A stretch of 64,000 bases of DNA from Verrucomicrobiales bacterium (lineage in GTDB: Bacteria; Verrucomicrobiota; Verrucomicrobiia; Verrucomicrobiales; DEV007). The DNA lies in contig PBSY01000012.1 of the NCBI GenBank assembly GCA_002726915.1, positions 1 through 64,000 of the forward strand, read 5' to 3'. The position numbers and the translations under genes were made by a program. Shown here piece by piece: positions 63,463-64,000 of the stretch (position 1 is the stretch's first letter; every line of letters begins with the position of its first letter). The notes below the pieces were generated by a model. The model saw only the letters and a program-made list of their open reading frames with translations, ran no database searches and was not told the DNA's origin.

Positions 63463-64000
63463 ATGGATAAGATCGTTTACATAATTCTCATTGGGGCACT
63501 GCTCGTGCTCGCTGCATGGATGCTTTACGCGAGATTTGCGGCTCGTTCCAGAGAGAATTTGTTTGACCATGAGGCTTGCCAAACATCGGCTGAAGATAGC
63601 ACTGAGGCAATCAATGAAAACGAAATCCCATCCTCTGTCGTAGAAGACGTTTTGCCTAGCAGCGACGCGCCAGAGGTTGAGAACCGGGTTGCAGCGGAGT
63701 TTGTGGCTGATGACGAGGGCGGAGAAAAGAAGAGGGAAGGCGAATATTTTGACGAGCTTCAGGAGGCTGCTGCCGGCCTTGCCGTGTTGATGCGTTCCTC
63801 TCCAGTAAAGAACCGTAAAACCCCTGTTGTTTATGCTCCGGAAGATGATCCGGGTTCTCTGACCAGTGAAGCAGAGGATCTCGGTGCCGCCAACATGGTG
63901 TCAGAGCCGCTGGCTCCAGGCCCCGACATTGAGGGGGAAGCCGCCCAGCTTGGTGCTGAAGAAGTGGATGATCTAGCCAAAGACGCCAACGACGGAAGCG
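63463..64000 (+). CDS. acidic membrane-anchored protein, partial (cut by window edge)
   Basis: The open frame starts at ATG 63463 and continues off the right edge after 179 codons. An N-terminal transmembrane helix (about 4-22, IVYIILIGALLVLAAWMLYA) is followed by a long acidic, low-complexity part rich in Glu, Asp and Ala, with a central basic patch (KNRKTPVVYAP). No known domain is visible so far. It diverges from the rhomboid gene, 79 bp away. It may be a membrane-tethered scaffold; the missing C terminus is needed to say more. Confidence 0.65.
   Translation, partial: MDKIVYIILIGALLVLAAWMLYARFAARSRENLFDHEACQTSAEDSTEAINENEIPSSVVEDVLPSSDAPEVENRVAAEFVADDEGGEKKREGEYFDELQEAAAGLAVLMRSSPVKNRKTPVVYAPEDDPGSLTSEAEDLGAANMVSEPLAPGPDIEGEAAQLGAEEVDDLAKDANDGS

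Overview
The window is a gene-dense chromosomal segment with no insertion sequence, prophage or CRISPR array that I could see. The family mix (DUF1080, ThuA-like, tricorn-like S41 peptidase, SHD1 domain, FecR, two-partner secretion, A/C-rich non-Shine-Dalgarno leaders on chaperone genes) suggests a Gram-negative member of the Planctomycetota-Verrucomicrobiota-Chlamydiota group, most likely Verrucomicrobiota. This is inferred from gene content only; there is no rRNA gene in the window to confirm it.

Layout. 1-8 kb: tail of an unknown gene, an exported thioredoxin, a minus-strand run DUF971-purB-M20 dipeptidase-cbpA-like J protein, a plus-strand gene fusing a very short kinase-like domain to a PP2C phosphatase, and N-acetylglutamate synthase (argA). 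8-15 kb: a tightly overlapping menaquinone operon menF-menD-menH-menB-menA-menC-menE. 15-21 kb: a small Cys-rich open frame, hemW, a 43-residue DUF3096-like membrane peptide, an NfeD-like protein, secA and a parA homologue. 21-25.6 kb: tRNA-Val(CAC), two small genes (one a ribbon-helix-helix-like protein with an apparently self-overlapping operator), msrA, an aquaporin-like channel, and an eboA-eboB-like pair. 25.7-35 kb: a tricorn-like peptidase, a lipoprotein solute-binding protein, and dnaK-groES-groEL, where dnaK has an excellent sigma-54 type -24/-12 element. 35-44 kb: CHASE2 adenylate/guanylate cyclase divergent from fecR-tpsA-tpsB, a probable surface-protein secretion locus. 44-56 kb: TlpA-like thioredoxin, DUF1080, rsfS, cinA, an exported Ig/FN3 protein, a probably inactive rhomboid-like membrane protein, the glycine cleavage genes gcvT-gcvH-gcvP, a Nudix hydrolase and a ThuA-like protein. 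56-64 kb: a polytopic membrane protein, a candidate selenoprotein, pyruvate kinase, trpE, a WalJ-like metallo-beta-lactamase-fold protein, a small membrane-anchored protein, an active-type rhomboid protease and the start of an acidic membrane-anchored protein.

The most notable observation is at 57046-57732 on the minus strand. One exported thioredoxin-like gene carries a single in-frame TGA exactly at the first cysteine of its W-C-G-P-C active site. A 6-bp hairpin with a 5-nt G-containing loop begins about 20 nt downstream, within the range described for bacterial SECIS elements. The simplest readings are a SHD1-thioredoxin selenoprotein or a single-base nonsense mutation; the hairpin and the intact downstream frame favour the former. 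Other leads are the kinase-PP2C fusion, the sigma-54-like dnaK promoter, the orphan eboA-eboB pair, the cyclase/FecR/TPS locus, and three small genes or open frames (15023-15199, 16490-16621, 34796-34921) that are easily missed.
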